Assembly (NCBI GenBank): GCA_030267565.1
Contig: BRXU01000006.1
Coordinates: forward strand, 546,001-610,000
Source: Pleodorina starrii
Taxonomy: Eukaryota; Chlorophyta; Chlorophyceae; Chlamydomonadales; Volvocaceae
Reading direction: 5' to 3'
DNA length: 64,000 nt
A program made the translations under genes and the position numbers. Each line of letters opens with the position of its first letter. The stretch's first letter is position 1. The notes under the pieces are model-generated. The model saw only the letters and a list, made by a program, of their open reading frames with translations, ran no database searches and was not told the origin of the DNA. This document shows positions 42,093-54,400 of this stretch, piece after piece.

Positions 42093-42991
42093 TCAGTCCA
42101 TCAGCCCCAGCGCGAGCACGGCGGACAACATAAGATCGTCCGGCAGCAGCATGTAGTCCTCCGTCACCGAATCACCTACATGCCCGCCGGTGCCATGCTG
42201 CGCCGCCGTGCGCAGACCGCCCCACTCGCCACTGCCATTGAGCGCCCAGCCACCGAACTGGCTAATAAGGCAGCCGTACCCATCAAGAGACGGGTACAGT
42301 GGCAAGGGCCCCTTGAAGATTCTGGGCGGCGGCGACTGCGTCTTTTGCATGCCGCCGTCACCGCCGTCAGATGAAGCCGCCGTTGCGCCGGCAACGTCGG
42401 CGTGGGGACTGTCGCCGTCGCTGCCGCCGCTAGCGACGGCACTGACGACGACGGTCGACGAAGCTCTTGGCGACTCTGGAGGCGTTGCCGGCATCTCCGG
42501 AGAGTCGCGGGACGACGATGTAGGCGGCTGCGGCGGCTGCGGTGACGGAGGGCTGGGCGTAGCCGGCGACTTCGGAGGGTCGCGCGACGACGACGTAGGC
42601 AGCGGCGTCGCTGCAGCGGCCACTGGCGCCAGGCCTGCAAGCGCCATGGTAGCCGCAGCTCTGGCTTTGGAGAAAATGTCTTCATCTAACTTCGGAGAGT
42701 CGCGCGACGACGACGTAGGCGGCGGCGGCGGCGTCCCAGCAGTCGCCACTGGCACCAGGCCTTGAAGGGCTACGGTTGCCGCAGCTCTGGCCTTGCTGTA
42801 GATGTCTTCATCTGACGCTTCCGTAGCGCGCTCCGGGGACCCGACCCGCCGAGCGGTCCTCGGCGCGGGTGGGTTGCGACGACGACGCGGTAGCCTTCTT
42901 GAACCTGCATCAACCAAATCGAGCAGCTGCCATGCGGCACAGAGGAGGACCAACGGAGGGGAGAGATTATTTGTCGTCTAAAAGCGTCCAT
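42093..42991 (-). pseudogene. Second copy of the low-complexity gene, frameshifted near its start
   Basis: The start region (MDAFRRQIISPLRWSSSVP from ATG 42991) is conserved with copy 1, but a 5-bp insertion (CCATG on the plus strand near 42929) shifts the frame. The ATG-initiated product would end soon after. Downstream the original frame is open to the stop at 42093 and closely matches copy 1, with one extra module (DEDIFSKARAAATMALAGL) and changed Pro/Ser repeats. Maintenance of 260 codons open suggests the frameshift is recent, or that another start or splice form is used. Function unknown. Confidence 0.6.
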
Positions 42992-44207
42992 GCTCAGGAT
43001 GTTTCGCAAGGGCGCAGACCGCCACGCAAGCAAGGTAGGGCGTGCAGCGCTATCTATCGACGGCTGTCAGCGGGCTATCGATGCTGCACAAATAAAAGAG
43101 CGCGGCCATTTGGACCAAGCTGCTGAAAAACATCTCAGCGTGCGAGCGATCCTATAATCAATTATTGCACAGTACAGCTATCTAGGCTCTTACCACATAT
43201 GGAGCCCGCTTGAGAGAAGACATACTCTTGGAAACGGCTTTAGATGAGACTCCAGATAGACAGCGGACTCTTTACGAGCTCTGCGGCAATGTTTGCATGC
43301 GGCAATCGCGATGTCATGTCGTCACAGGGAACACAGGAACGAACATACAGCTGCTGCGTGGTGATGCCGCTGCGTTGCTTCGTCCGCAAATAAAGAGAAG
43401 TAGCCTCGCCTGTAGCTCAACATAGCCCCGTGAACGTTCAACAATTGGTGCAACTAGTTGCAATCGGTTGCAAGCGATAAGCTCCAAAGCGCATGCCTTA
43501 AATAAGTACGCTGGGCCTGAAAGCCCTTGCACATACAGGTGAACGGGGGCAGTGAGGGCGCCTGGCCCGGCCTCAGCAACCGTCCAACACGCAAGTAATA
43601 ACGCGTTCTCGAGAACGGAAGCCTATATATGTTGCTCTCACCTTGACGCCTCGAAATGTTAGCGGTCGGTGCTAAAAAAACAGGTTATATCTAGCCTGTA
43701 GCCCATGCAAGCGGACCTTCATGCATAACCTTGTAAAGTTTGTGCCCGTCAATGAAAAAGACAGCCAGCATAAGAATAATAAGGCAGGCTCGTAATTGTG
43801 AGTGAGATGTGGCCTGCTGTGCTTTTATGGGGTGGAGCAGCGAGCGACAGGTGTCCGTAGGTGCCCGCCGCCCTTGCGAGCTTGCCTCGGCTCGCGTCGT
43901 CGTCGTACGTGCAGGACACAAAACCGGATCCCGATGCATAGATGGATTCCTCCGATGGTGGTTTGCACACGAATGCCCCGCCCCTGCCTCCCACCGCCGC
44001 ACGGCCCACACTTGACCGTGTCTGCATGCATGATGGAGCGACGGAGAACGCACACTTCCATAGCCTCCAACTTAACGCAAGGGGCAATGCGCTGCCCGTT
44101 CACACACCGATAGGTGTCCGTCGCAAGTTCGAGGCATGGACTGTCTACGTATGTAAGCGTACATCTTGGATGGGTACGCCTGACTTGGCAGCCCCACGCC
44201 GCAAAAT

Positions 44208-44332
44208 CCCGAGGCACGCACGTACGGCCTCACACTCACGAAGCGCCGCTGACCCATCCACCAGGACAGGCCGACAGCGGTGTACCGGGCCCACGATAAT
44301 AAAAAATATTGAAAAATATTAAAATTATTACA
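44208..44332. other. Second insertion specific to duplicated unit 2
   Basis: Relative to unit 1 (about 39160-39172) an extra ~120 bp begins after GCCGCAAAATC and ends in an AATATT/AAATTATTA-rich stretch before CATGACGCCGAA. The origin is unknown. Confidence 0.5.
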
Positions 44333-45739
44333 TGACGCCGAATGAAAGGAGTGTACACCTGAAGTGAACACTACGTACATAGTAATGTATGCTCGCTCCA
44401 ATCAATTAAACGTTCGGGAGGGATGTTTGCCCGCAAGACTTTGTATTAATGTTGATGTATTAATTTGACTTAATACACCAAACACTGTTGCGGGGGACGG
44501 ATTGGCCATGTGATTACATACATAGGCGGGGCTCAGCGAACCATTTTTCAGGAACGCATGCATCACAGTAGTGTACGTAGAGCTTCACGTTTGCAAGCAG
44601 TTGGGGCTCAAGGCAGGCAAAGTGTTCAACTATTGTCGTCCTTCGTATATATTTCATAGCATAAACATGCATGAATGATGGATACTGTTGCCTGAGAACC
44701 AGCAGCGCATGCAGCAATTAAGCGTACGTAGCAGCTCTACATGCGCTGCGCTGATGAACACTGTCGAACTGAAATGGGAGCCAACCTACCTCATCATGCA
44801 TGCGTAGGGAGACTTTAGGTGTTTAATAAATGTGCTTGCGACTGTTCAACTCTCAGGTATACAAGTCTCTCCTTTTGCCCTCTTCAGAGCTTCAATTAAT
44901 AATGAATTTTCGTTACATTCATATGTGTTGAGCTTAGCTGAAAGCTGCCTCTGACAACAGCTGAGACCGGCTGAGAGTTGCTGCTGGGTTTCCTCGCTCA
45001 GTAGTCGGTCCTACTCGGAAAGTTTGCCACAGCCGGCCCCGCCTCCCCACCTCAACGCGGAGGCTCGATATAAAGTGAATAAAAGCAATCGGTTATTTTA
45101 ACACTGCGCAATGTCGTCGCAATACTTCGTGGCATGAGTGCGTATTTCGCAATGGATGGCGAGGCAGGGATCCTTTGTGTGCCACTTATTTAGGGTATTT
45201 AGCAAGGTGCTGCTATCGTGACGAGCTGCTGTGATGACGCATTGAATTTTATCATTTGCTTATAAAATAAAATGGAGCAATGCGGTCTCCCCTAGACGCG
45301 GGGCTTGGGCGTAATTCTTCTTCTCAAAGCATCACGCCTCCCGTTACTTGCTTAGGCAGACTATCCGTCCGGTCATGAAGAACTCTTTTTCAGACGCTAG
45401 ATTCTTTACGATAGTGCCGAAGAAAGGCTCGGCCCCGTTGCCCGACGTTTTGTGGCTGGTGACCGAAACGATAGAATGTAAAGAACGAAGCAGCATTATT
45501 GCGGAAAGGTGAGCCTGCTGCTAACACTGGATAACTTAGTGCGTGTCCTCTCAGACAAGGAATCTTGTAAAACTTGGTTTCCTAAGTCCTCTAGTCCTGA
45601 CGCCTGTTGAGCGAGCCCAAGGGAGCTACGTAGCTGCAAGTTCTCGCAGCAGGCATGTGAGGCCGGAGGCTGATGACAGCTGGTAGCCTTTGCGCGTTGC
45701 GAACAACTACATACAGAGCTCCAGTACGCAGACCTGCAT

Positions 45740-46446
45740 GCATGCAGACCCGCACGCTTGCCCGCGGTTCGTTCAGGCACCGAGCGAGCGACGCACGTTC
45801 GGCTTGTGCTTTGTGTTTGCGTTCGGCTGCACTGCGTTCGTTCAGCAGCAGTTGTTTAACAGTTTGAAATGCTTCTATTGTTATTACAATGTACTCTTAT
45901 TCGTTGTCTTGGGCACAGTACACTCACTAGCCGTTATCGGCTTGCACTGCATGGATGGTCAGCCTGTCAGTGGCGCTTCATGGTAGGTGCCGGCCCGTGT
46001 GTGGCATCGGGCTCCTCCATCCTCGAGCCGTCCAATCAGGATATTCTCCCATCTAGATAGTAGGTTTTCCTCAACTTTGTAGCGGACACAGGCATGCGAG
46101 CAGGCATCGAGGTGCCACTTGCTTCGGAGGCAGTACGTGCGTGGAAGCAAATATCTGGCAGACACGCACTGCTAAGCGTGGGCTGTGAGGTCAGAGGATG
46201 GACGCATGGGGCACGAGTCGGCTGCTTCGAGGCTGGCAAACCACCGACGGGGGAATCCTTCTTTGCCTCGATGTATGTCCTGTTGTCCTGTCCATTGCGG
46301 GCGCTGGTGTTCCTCGATTGGGCCAAGCAAGCAAGGCTACGTCGTATTTCTACGGCTCGCTAACGCGTATATAATCAGCTAGCCCACCCTGCCTTGCGTA
46401 ATCAGCGAAACGTGTTCGTTAAACTTGCGCATGTATTGTATCCCAT
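45740..46446. other. Region between duplication and satellite array
   Basis: About 700 bp with no recognisable gene, repeat or RNA. Both strands have moderately long open frames at 46036-46363 without family motifs or splice context. Confidence 0.4.
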
Positions 46447-49400
46447 GCGCCCACCCACTACTTGGAGTGTGCGGTGTTGGCCACGGATACGTGCATACCG
46501 TACGTGCTGCTGCACCAGGTGCCGTTGGAAAGGCTGTGTAGGCAGGTGGCGACGGTGGTGATGGCGGTTGGACGCTTCAAGCTGGATAGCAGCAACAGCA
46601 GCGACCAGCTCACCTAACTACTGCCGGCCGTGAGAAGTAACGAAGGTAAGTACCGGCTGGGCATACACGGCTTGGATTGATTGCAGGGATTCCAATTCTT
46701 GATAAGCAATGTACGTACGTAGTAGCGTATGAACAGGGTTATGTATGTATTCACTCTAGCTAAGTAGACATGCGAGCCCATGCATGCACGCCCCTACGTA
46801 ATGTATCGCTCCGCCGTTAGTATTCATTGATGTACGAGATGTACGGCATTGCTCATTGCTATTTTCTGGCAGCCGCAGGTGCGCTGGTCGCTGCTGTTGC
46901 TGCTATCTAGCTTGAAGTGTCCAAACGCCATCACCGCCCTCGCCACCTGCCTACACAGCCTTTCCAACGGCACCTGGTGCAGCACAGCAGTATCCATGAC
47001 CAATACCACCCACATTATGTCGGCTCGTGTACTTTTGATGAGCGGCAAACGAAGCGCAATGCATGGGCATGCTTTAACTACCCGTGCTGCTGATAGATTC
47101 TTGACCCCTCATCAGGCGTACATGCGCCCACCCACTACTTGGAGTGTGCGGTGTTGGCCACGGATACGTGCATACCGTGCTGTCTCAGGTGGTATTGGAA
47201 AGGCTGTGTAGGCAGGTGGCGACGGTGGTGATGGCGGTTGGACACTTCAAGCTGGATAGCAGCAACAGCAGCGACCAGCTCATTTAACTGCCGGCCGTGA
47301 GAAGTAAGGTAAGTACCGGCTGGGCATACACGGCTTGGATTGATTGCAGGGATTCCAATTCTTGATAAGCAATGTACGTACGTAGTAGCGTATGAACAGG
47401 GTTATGTATGTATTCACTCTAGCTAAGTAGACATGCGAGCCCATGCATGCACGCCCCTACGTAATGTATCGCTCCGCCGTTAGTATTCATTGATGTACGA
47501 GATGTACGGCATTGCTCATTGCTACCGGTATTGTCTGGCAGCCGCAGGTGCGCTGGTCGCTGCTGTTGCTGCTATCTAGCTTGAAGTGTCCAAACGCCAT
47601 CACCGCCCTCGCCACCTGCCTACACAGCCTTTCCAACGGCACCTGGTGCAGCACAGCAGTATCCATGACCAATACCACCCACATTATGTCGGCTCGTGTA
47701 CTTTTGATGAGCGGCAAACGAAGCGCAATGCATGGGCATGCTTTAATGTGCTGCTGATAGATTCTTGACCCCTCATCAGGCGTACATGCGCCCACCCACT
47801 ACTTGGAGTGTGCGGTGTTGGCCACGGATACGTGCATACCGTGCTGTCTCAGGTGGTATTGGAAAGGCTGTGTAGGCAGGTGGCGACGGTGGTGATGGCG
47901 GTTGGACACTTCAAGCTGGATAGCAGCAACAGCAGCGACCAGCTCACCTAACTGCCGGCCGTGAGAAGTAAGGTAAGTACCGGCTGGGCATATGGCTTGG
48001 ATTGATTGCAGGGATTCCAATTCTTGATAAGCAATGTACGTACGTAGTAGCGTATGAACAGGGTTATGTATGTATTCACTCTAGCTAAGTAGACATGCGA
48101 GCCCATGCATGCACGCCCCTACGTGATGTCTCGCTCCGCCGTTAGTATTCATTGATGTACGAGATGTACGGCATTGCTCATTGCTACCGGTATTGTCTGG
48201 CAGCCGCAGGTGCGCTGGTCGCTGCTGTTGCTGCTATCTAGCTTGAAGTGTCCAAACGCCATCACCGCCCTCGCCACCTGCCTACACAGCCTTTCCAACG
48301 GCACCTGGTGCAGCACAGCAGTATCCATGACCAATACCACCCACATCATGTCGGCTCGTGTACTTTTGATGAGCGGCAAACGAAGCGCAATGCATGGGCA
48401 GGCTTTAATGTGCTGCTGATAGATTCTTGACCCCTCATCAGGCGTACATACATGCGCCCACCCACTACTTGGAGTGTGCGGTGTTGGCCACGGATACGTG
48501 CATACCGTGCTGTCTCAGGTGGTATTGGAAAGGCTGTGTAGGCAGGTGGCGACGGTGGTGATGGCGGTTGGACACTTCAAGCTGGATAGCAGCAACAGCA
48601 GCGACCAGCTCACCTAACTGCCGGCCGTGAGAAGTAACGAAGGGAAGTACCGGCTGGGCATACACGGCTTGGATTGATTGCAGGGATTCCAATTCTTGAT
48701 AAGCAATGTACGTACGTAGTAGCGTATGAACAGGGTTATGTATGTATTCACTCTAGCTAAGTAGACATGCGAGCCCATGCATGCACGCCCCTACGTAATG
48801 TATCGCTCCGCCGTTAGTATTCATTGATGTACGAGATGTACGGCATTGCTCATTACTACCGGTATTGTCTGGCAGCCGCAGGTGCGCTGGTCGCTGCTGT
48901 TGCTGCTATCTAGCTTGAAGTGTCCAAACGCCATCACCGCCCTCGCCACCTGCCTACACAGCCTTTCCAACGGCACCTGGTGCAGCACAGCAGTATCCAT
49001 GACCAATACCACCCACATCATGTCGGCTCGTGTACTTTTGATGAGCGGCAAACGAAGCGCAATGCATGGGCATGCTTTAACTGCCCGTGCTGCTGATAGA
49101 TTCTTGACCCCTCATCAGGCGTACATGCGCCCACCCACTACTTGGAGTGTGCGGTGTTGGCCACGGATACGTGCATACCGTGCTGTCTCAGGTGGTATTG
49201 GAAAGGCTGTGTAGGCAGGTGGGCGACGGTGGTGATGGCGGTTGGACACTTCAAGCTGGATAGCAGCAACAGCAGCGACCAGCTCACCTAACTGCCGGCC
49301 GTGAGAAGTAACGAAGGGAAGTACCGGCTGGGCATACACGGCTTGGATTGATTGCAGGGATTCCAATTCTTGATAAGCAATGTACGTACGTAGTAGCGTA

Positions 49401-50870
49401 TGAACAGGGTTATGTATGTATTCACTCTAGCTAAGTAGACATGCGAGCCCATGCATGCACGCCCCTACGTAATGTATCGCTCCGCCGTTAGTATTCATTG
49501 ATGTACGAGATGTACGGCATTGCTCATTGCTACCGGTATTGTCTGGCAGCCGCAGGTGCGCTGGTCGCTGCTGTTGCTGCTATCTAGCTTGAAGTGTCCA
49601 AACGCCATCACCGCCCTCGCCACCTGCCTACACAGCCTTTCCAACGGCACCTGGTGCAGCACAGCAGTATCCATGACCAATACCACCCACATCATGTCGG
49701 CTCGTGTACTTTTGATGAGCGGCAAACGAAGCGCAATGCATGGGCATGCTTTAACTACCCGTGCTGCTGATAGATTCTTGACCCCTCATCAGGCGTACAT
49801 GCGCCCACCCACTACTTGGAGTGTGCGGTGTTGGCCACGGATACGTGCATACCGTTCTGCACCAGGTGCCGTTGGAAAGGCTGTGTAGGCAGGTGGCGAC
49901 GGTGGTGATGGCGGTTGGACACTTCAAGCTGGATAGCAGCAACAGCAGCGACCAGCTCACCTAACTGCCGGCCGTGAGAAGTAACGAAGGGAAGTACCGC
50001 CTGGGCATACACGGCTTGGATTGATTGCAGGGATTCCAATTCTTGATAAGCAATGTACGTACGTAGTAGTGTATGAACAGGGTTATGTATGTATGCACTC
50101 TAGCTAAGTAGACATGCGAGCCCATGCATGCACGCCCCTACGTAATGTATCGCTCCGCCGTTAGTATTCATTGATGTACGAGATGTACGGCATTGCTCAT
50201 TGCTACCGGTATTGTCTGGCAGCCGCAGGTGCGCTGGTCGCTGCTGTTGCTGCTATCTAGCTAGCTTGAAGTGTCCAAACGCCATCACCGCCCTCGCCAC
50301 CTGCCTACACAGCCTTTCCAACGGCACCTGGTGCAGCACAGCAGTATCCATGACCAATACCACCCACATCATGTCGGCTCGTGTACTTTTGATGAGCGGC
50401 AAACGAAGCGCAATGCATGGGCATGCTTTAACTACCCGTGCTGCTGATAGATTCTTGACCCCTCATCAGGCGTACATGCGCCCACCCACTACTTGGAGTG
50501 TGCGGTGTTGGCCACGGATACGTGCATACCGTTCTGCACCAGGTGCCGTTGGAAAGGCTGTGTAGACAGGTGGCGACGGTGGTGATGGCGGTTGGACGCT
50601 TCAAGCTGGATAGCAGCAACAGCAGCGACCAGCTCACCTAACTGCCGGCCGTGAGAAGTAACGAAGGGAAGTACCGGCTGGGCATACACGGCTTGGATTG
50701 ATTGCAGTGATTCCAATTCTTGATAAGCAATGTACGTACGTAGTAGCGTATGAACAGGGTTATGTATGTATTCACTCTAGCTAAGTAGACATGCGAGCCC
50801 ATGCATGCACGCCCCTACGTAATGTATCGCTCCGCCGTTAGTATTCATTGATGTACGAGATGTACGGTAG
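46447..50870 (+). repeat. Tandem array of ~670-bp units, each with an internal inverted repeat
   Basis: The landmark GCGCCCACCCACTACTTGGA recurs at 46447, 47124, 47788, 48454, 49127, 49801 and 50478, giving periods of 664-677 bp and about 6.6 units. Units are more than about 95% alike by eye. Each complete unit holds two inverted copies of a ~130-bp segment, for example 46884-47015 against 47147-47279, separated by about 130 nt. Both copies read as the same peptide-like frame (LHQVPLERLCRQVA...FKLDSSNSSDQ), one on each strand, so the arms look exon-derived. Spacers carry ACGTACGTAGTAGCGTATGAAC and TGCATGCACGCCCC. The array ends at GATGTACGG near 50868. There is no transposon protein and no gene call. 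Confidence 0.9.
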
Positions 50871-51227
50871 GCTATATACATCTTATGTAGCGAGACATAT
50901 CTCCAGTTGGCGCTGCTGAACGTCCTGACACAGATTAGGCGTCCCCCTCCCCGTAGTCGTTGTGGATAGTAGTGTTCCGTTCACTGTTGACCTGACTTGG
51001 TACGACATTCTGGCCTCGTAACTTACACCATTTTAGTCCATTTCCTGTCAGGACGCCCTGGATGCCTCTGAAGATTTTGAGGAGTGGGCACTGCAGGGGG
51101 GTACCGGGCCAATTTCTTCAGTGCCCACTGGCCACTGGCCAAATCGGCAAATATTTTAGTGCCCACCCGCAAAACGGGAATTATTTTTGCAGTACAAATG
51201 GGCACCAGTGCCCACTTCGAGAAACAC

Positions 51228-51440
51228 TGGGGGGTGGGGGGGGGGTGGGGTGGGGGGGTGGGGGGGTGGGGGGGTGGGGTGGGGGGGTGGGGGGGTGGGT
51301 ATGGCGGTTGGGGGTGGGGGGGGGGGGGTTTAGGTTTTGGGGGCGGTGGGGAGGTTTGGGGGGTTTAGGGTTTTGGGGGGGGGTTGGGGGTTGGGGGTTG
51401 GGGGGGTTGGGGGGTGTTATGGTTTGGGGGGGGGTATATA
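51228..51440 (+). repeat. G-rich tract (GGGGTGGGG / TTTAGGGTTTTGGGG)
   Basis: Almost pure G/T sequence on the plus strand, with runs of 5-10 G separated by single T or short T runs. It includes GGTTTAGGGTTTTGGGG, a telomere-like string. It is strongly predicted to form G-quadruplexes, and a similar tract recurs at 60039-60205. Confidence 0.85.
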
Positions 51441-51499
51441 TGTTATATAAAGGAGCATATCACTCCCTGCCCACCCCCGCCCGCCCGCCCCTCCTGCAG

Positions 51500-54400
51500 G
51501 CCGCCGCCGGCACACACTTTTGAGCTGTTGCTGCAGGTAATGTGACGTAGCGTGTGACGCTCCGGAACCCAACTTTGGCTCCAGAGGTGTAACACTGCGG
51601 AACCTAAGGTTACCCCAGCTTGGTTGGTGCTGCTGCCCCTTTATGGCCACTTTGATGCATCGCCAACAAACGCAGATCCCATACATGACGCTTTGTTGCG
51701 ACCTCATCCTCACAACCCCCCAAACACACACACACCCTCACCCTCACAACCCCCCAAACACACACGTGCAAACCTCCTTCCCCCCCGCGCCATCGAGGCC
51801 CTCCCCGGGCCCGCCGGCGTGCCCGCGGGGTGGCTCACGGAGTGCAGATTTAAGTGGGGCGGACATCATGTGCGGGTCTGCAGCGTTTACTTCCCGCAGG
51901 CCGGGAGGGATGGCGCCGCGGGCCTGCGGCAACAGCTGTGTCAGGCAGGCCTGGCGCCCGCCGCCGCAGATGCGGCGGCAGATGGCTAGGTACTGCTGTG
52001 GTGCGGCGATTTCAACTTTGTGGAGAACCCGGCCCTGGACTGCCCCAGCCCGGACCTGCGTGCAGCAGACGCGGCCCCATCCATGCAGCTGCAGGAGGCG
52101 GCGGCGGCCGCAGGGATGGTGGACAGCTTTCGCACGTTGCACCCCCAGCACCGTGAGTTCACGTACCTATACCGGGGACCGCGGCCTGGGGGATCCCGCC
52201 TGGACCGCATCTACCTGCCTGAGGCGGCCTGCCCATACCTCGTGAAAGCGTACATCAACGTCACCTCGCCGTCTGACCATCGGCTCGCCATCGCCCACAT
52301 CGCAGCCCGCCAACCGCCCCCCAACACCAATCTCCCGCGCCGCCTCCGCCTCCACTGCCTAGCGCATTCGGACCTGAAACGCAGCCTGGGCGAATGGCTA
52401 GACGAGGAAGTGGGAGCGGCCCCCACCGGCGGTGAGCACCCGCAGCAGGCCGTTCTGGACTGGTGGCCGGCGTTCAAACGCCGGCTCACAGCCCAGGTGG
52501 CCCGGCTCAACCGAGAAGCACAAACACGCCGTGTCCGGCCAGCCGCCAGCGTGCAGCAGCTACCGGCGGCAGCACAGGAACCCGCCAGCGCCCTGGATGC
52601 CGTCCAACGAGGAACGGCTGGCGGCGGCAGTGGAGGCGCAGGTGGCAGTGCAGAAGGGCATGCGGGCCGCAGCCAACGAGGCGGCCCGGGACGCCCGGCG
52701 GAACCGGATCAGTGAAGGCGAGCGCCCCTCCCGGGCCCTCACCGCCCTCATCCGGGAACAGAGCGATGGCGGCAACGGGGGCGGCCCCGGCCCCTCCATG
52801 CTGCACGTCCCCCGCACGGGCCAGCTGGTCAGCGACGCCAGGCGACTGCCGCAGATCATCGCCAATTTCTGGCAGGACGTCAGCACCCTGCCATCGGAGG
52901 CTGAGCTGCCGGCATCGGTGAAGCAGCAGGTGCAGGCCCAGGTCCTGGAGGCCCTCCGAGACCACCCGCTGCGACTGCCGGCAGACCCGGAAGACCCAGT
53001 CGGCCGGGCCCAAGTGGGCAGCACCGAGGTGGCCGCGGCTCTCAAGGCCACGCCGTGCGGAAAAACGCCGGGGTGGGATGGCCTGCCCGTGGAGCTCTAC
53101 CGGACCTTCCAGCGACAGTTCGCCCCCCTCCTGGCTGACCTATTCACCGCCATCGGCACCACAGGCAACATGCCCGCGCGGTTCACCGAGGGCATCATCA
53201 AGGTGCTCTATAAAAAGAGCGACCCCACACAGCCAGGCAACTACCGCCCCATCACCCTGCTCAACACGGACTACCGCATCCTCGCAAACGTCATGGCAAA
53301 TAGGCTTGGCCCCGCCCTGAATGCCGCGATCTCTGCGGAGCAAACGGCCTTCCTCCCGGGGCGACACATTGGCGCCAGCATCTTCACCCTCTGCTACCTT
53401 CCCCACCTCCTCCGACGCCAGGGATGCAACACACTGGTCGCCTTCCTCGACTTTGCCAAAACCTACGATACGGTCCACCGGGACTTTCTAGTGGCAGCGA
53501 TGGCGGAGCTGGGCGCGTCCGAACAGCTCCGAAAATGGGTACAGACGCTGTTGGTGGACACGCAGGCCCGGGCGCTGGTGGGGGGGGAGGCAGTCAGATC
53601 CGGTCAGCATGGCGGTGGGCGTCCGACAAGGCTGCCCGCTCGCCCCGCTGCTCTACCTCTTCGTCACGCAAGCGCTGCTGTCATGGCTACAACGCAAGGG
53701 GCTGGGCATTCGCCTGGACCCAGCAGATGCCGAGCTAACCACGGTGGTGCAGTTTGCGGACGACGGAGAGGTGTTCCTGGAGGGTGACCACACCGTCCAA
53801 GCCTTCCTCGACGCCACGGAGACGACGTTTGCACAGGCCACCGGACAGCGGCTAAACCGTGACAAAGTGGAGCTCCTGAGAGTTGGCCACCTGCCGGCAC
53901 AGCCGCAGCAGCCACCCCAGCAGCCACCCCAGCAGCCCCCACCTCAGCAGCCGCCAGGCCCGCCGGAAGCCGGCGCCCAGCCCCCACCGCCCGCGCCGCC
54001 GCCTCCAGCACCAGCCCCGCCGCAAGCACCAGCACCAGCCCATGCGCCCGCAGTGCCAAACATCCAGGGCCTGCACCTGGTGCCTGCCGCGACCGTGCTC
54101 GGAGCTGGCTTCTCAAATAACCCAACAGGCCAGCAATCCAACTGGCACCGTGCCGGGGAGGAGATCTGCAAGCGGTTGCACCGCGTCACCAGACTTCGGC
54201 TGTCGGTGTTCGGCAGCTGCAACCTCATATCGGCATACACCTTACAGATCAGGACGTACCACTGGGAGCACGGCGGCCGAGGAGGGGGGGAAGAGGCCCG
54301 CCAGGTGGAGAGATGGGCAGCACAGGCAGGCGACCGCAGGGTCCGCCCCATCACGCCATGTCAGCGCCTCACCGGCCTCCCAGGGCAGCTCATGTGGGGC

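Larger units (their letters stand above)
40833..45739 (+). repeat. Segmental tandem duplication, unit 2
   Basis: This is the direct repeat of 36080-40605. It differs by an extra ~210 bp at 41379-41588, an extra ~120 bp at 44208-44332 (AT-rich at its right end), an extra coding module in the gene copy and loss or absence of the fold-back left arm. The near-identical core implies a recent event or gene conversion. Apart from the gene copy at 42093-42991 no gene is supported. Confidence 0.9.

Noticed and set aside
46447..50870. CRISPR array or coding repeats on either strand
   Set aside because: Units are ~670 bp with no short repeat-spacer layout. The 70-120 codon frames repeat simply because the DNA repeats, and the same peptide appears on both strands through the inverted arms.
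51058..51110. Additional coiled-coil exon (DALDASEDFEEWALQG) after TGTCAG
   Set aside because: The reading is attractive, but no donor in a phase matching the next exon was found and it overlaps a GTGCCCAC-rich repeat patch.
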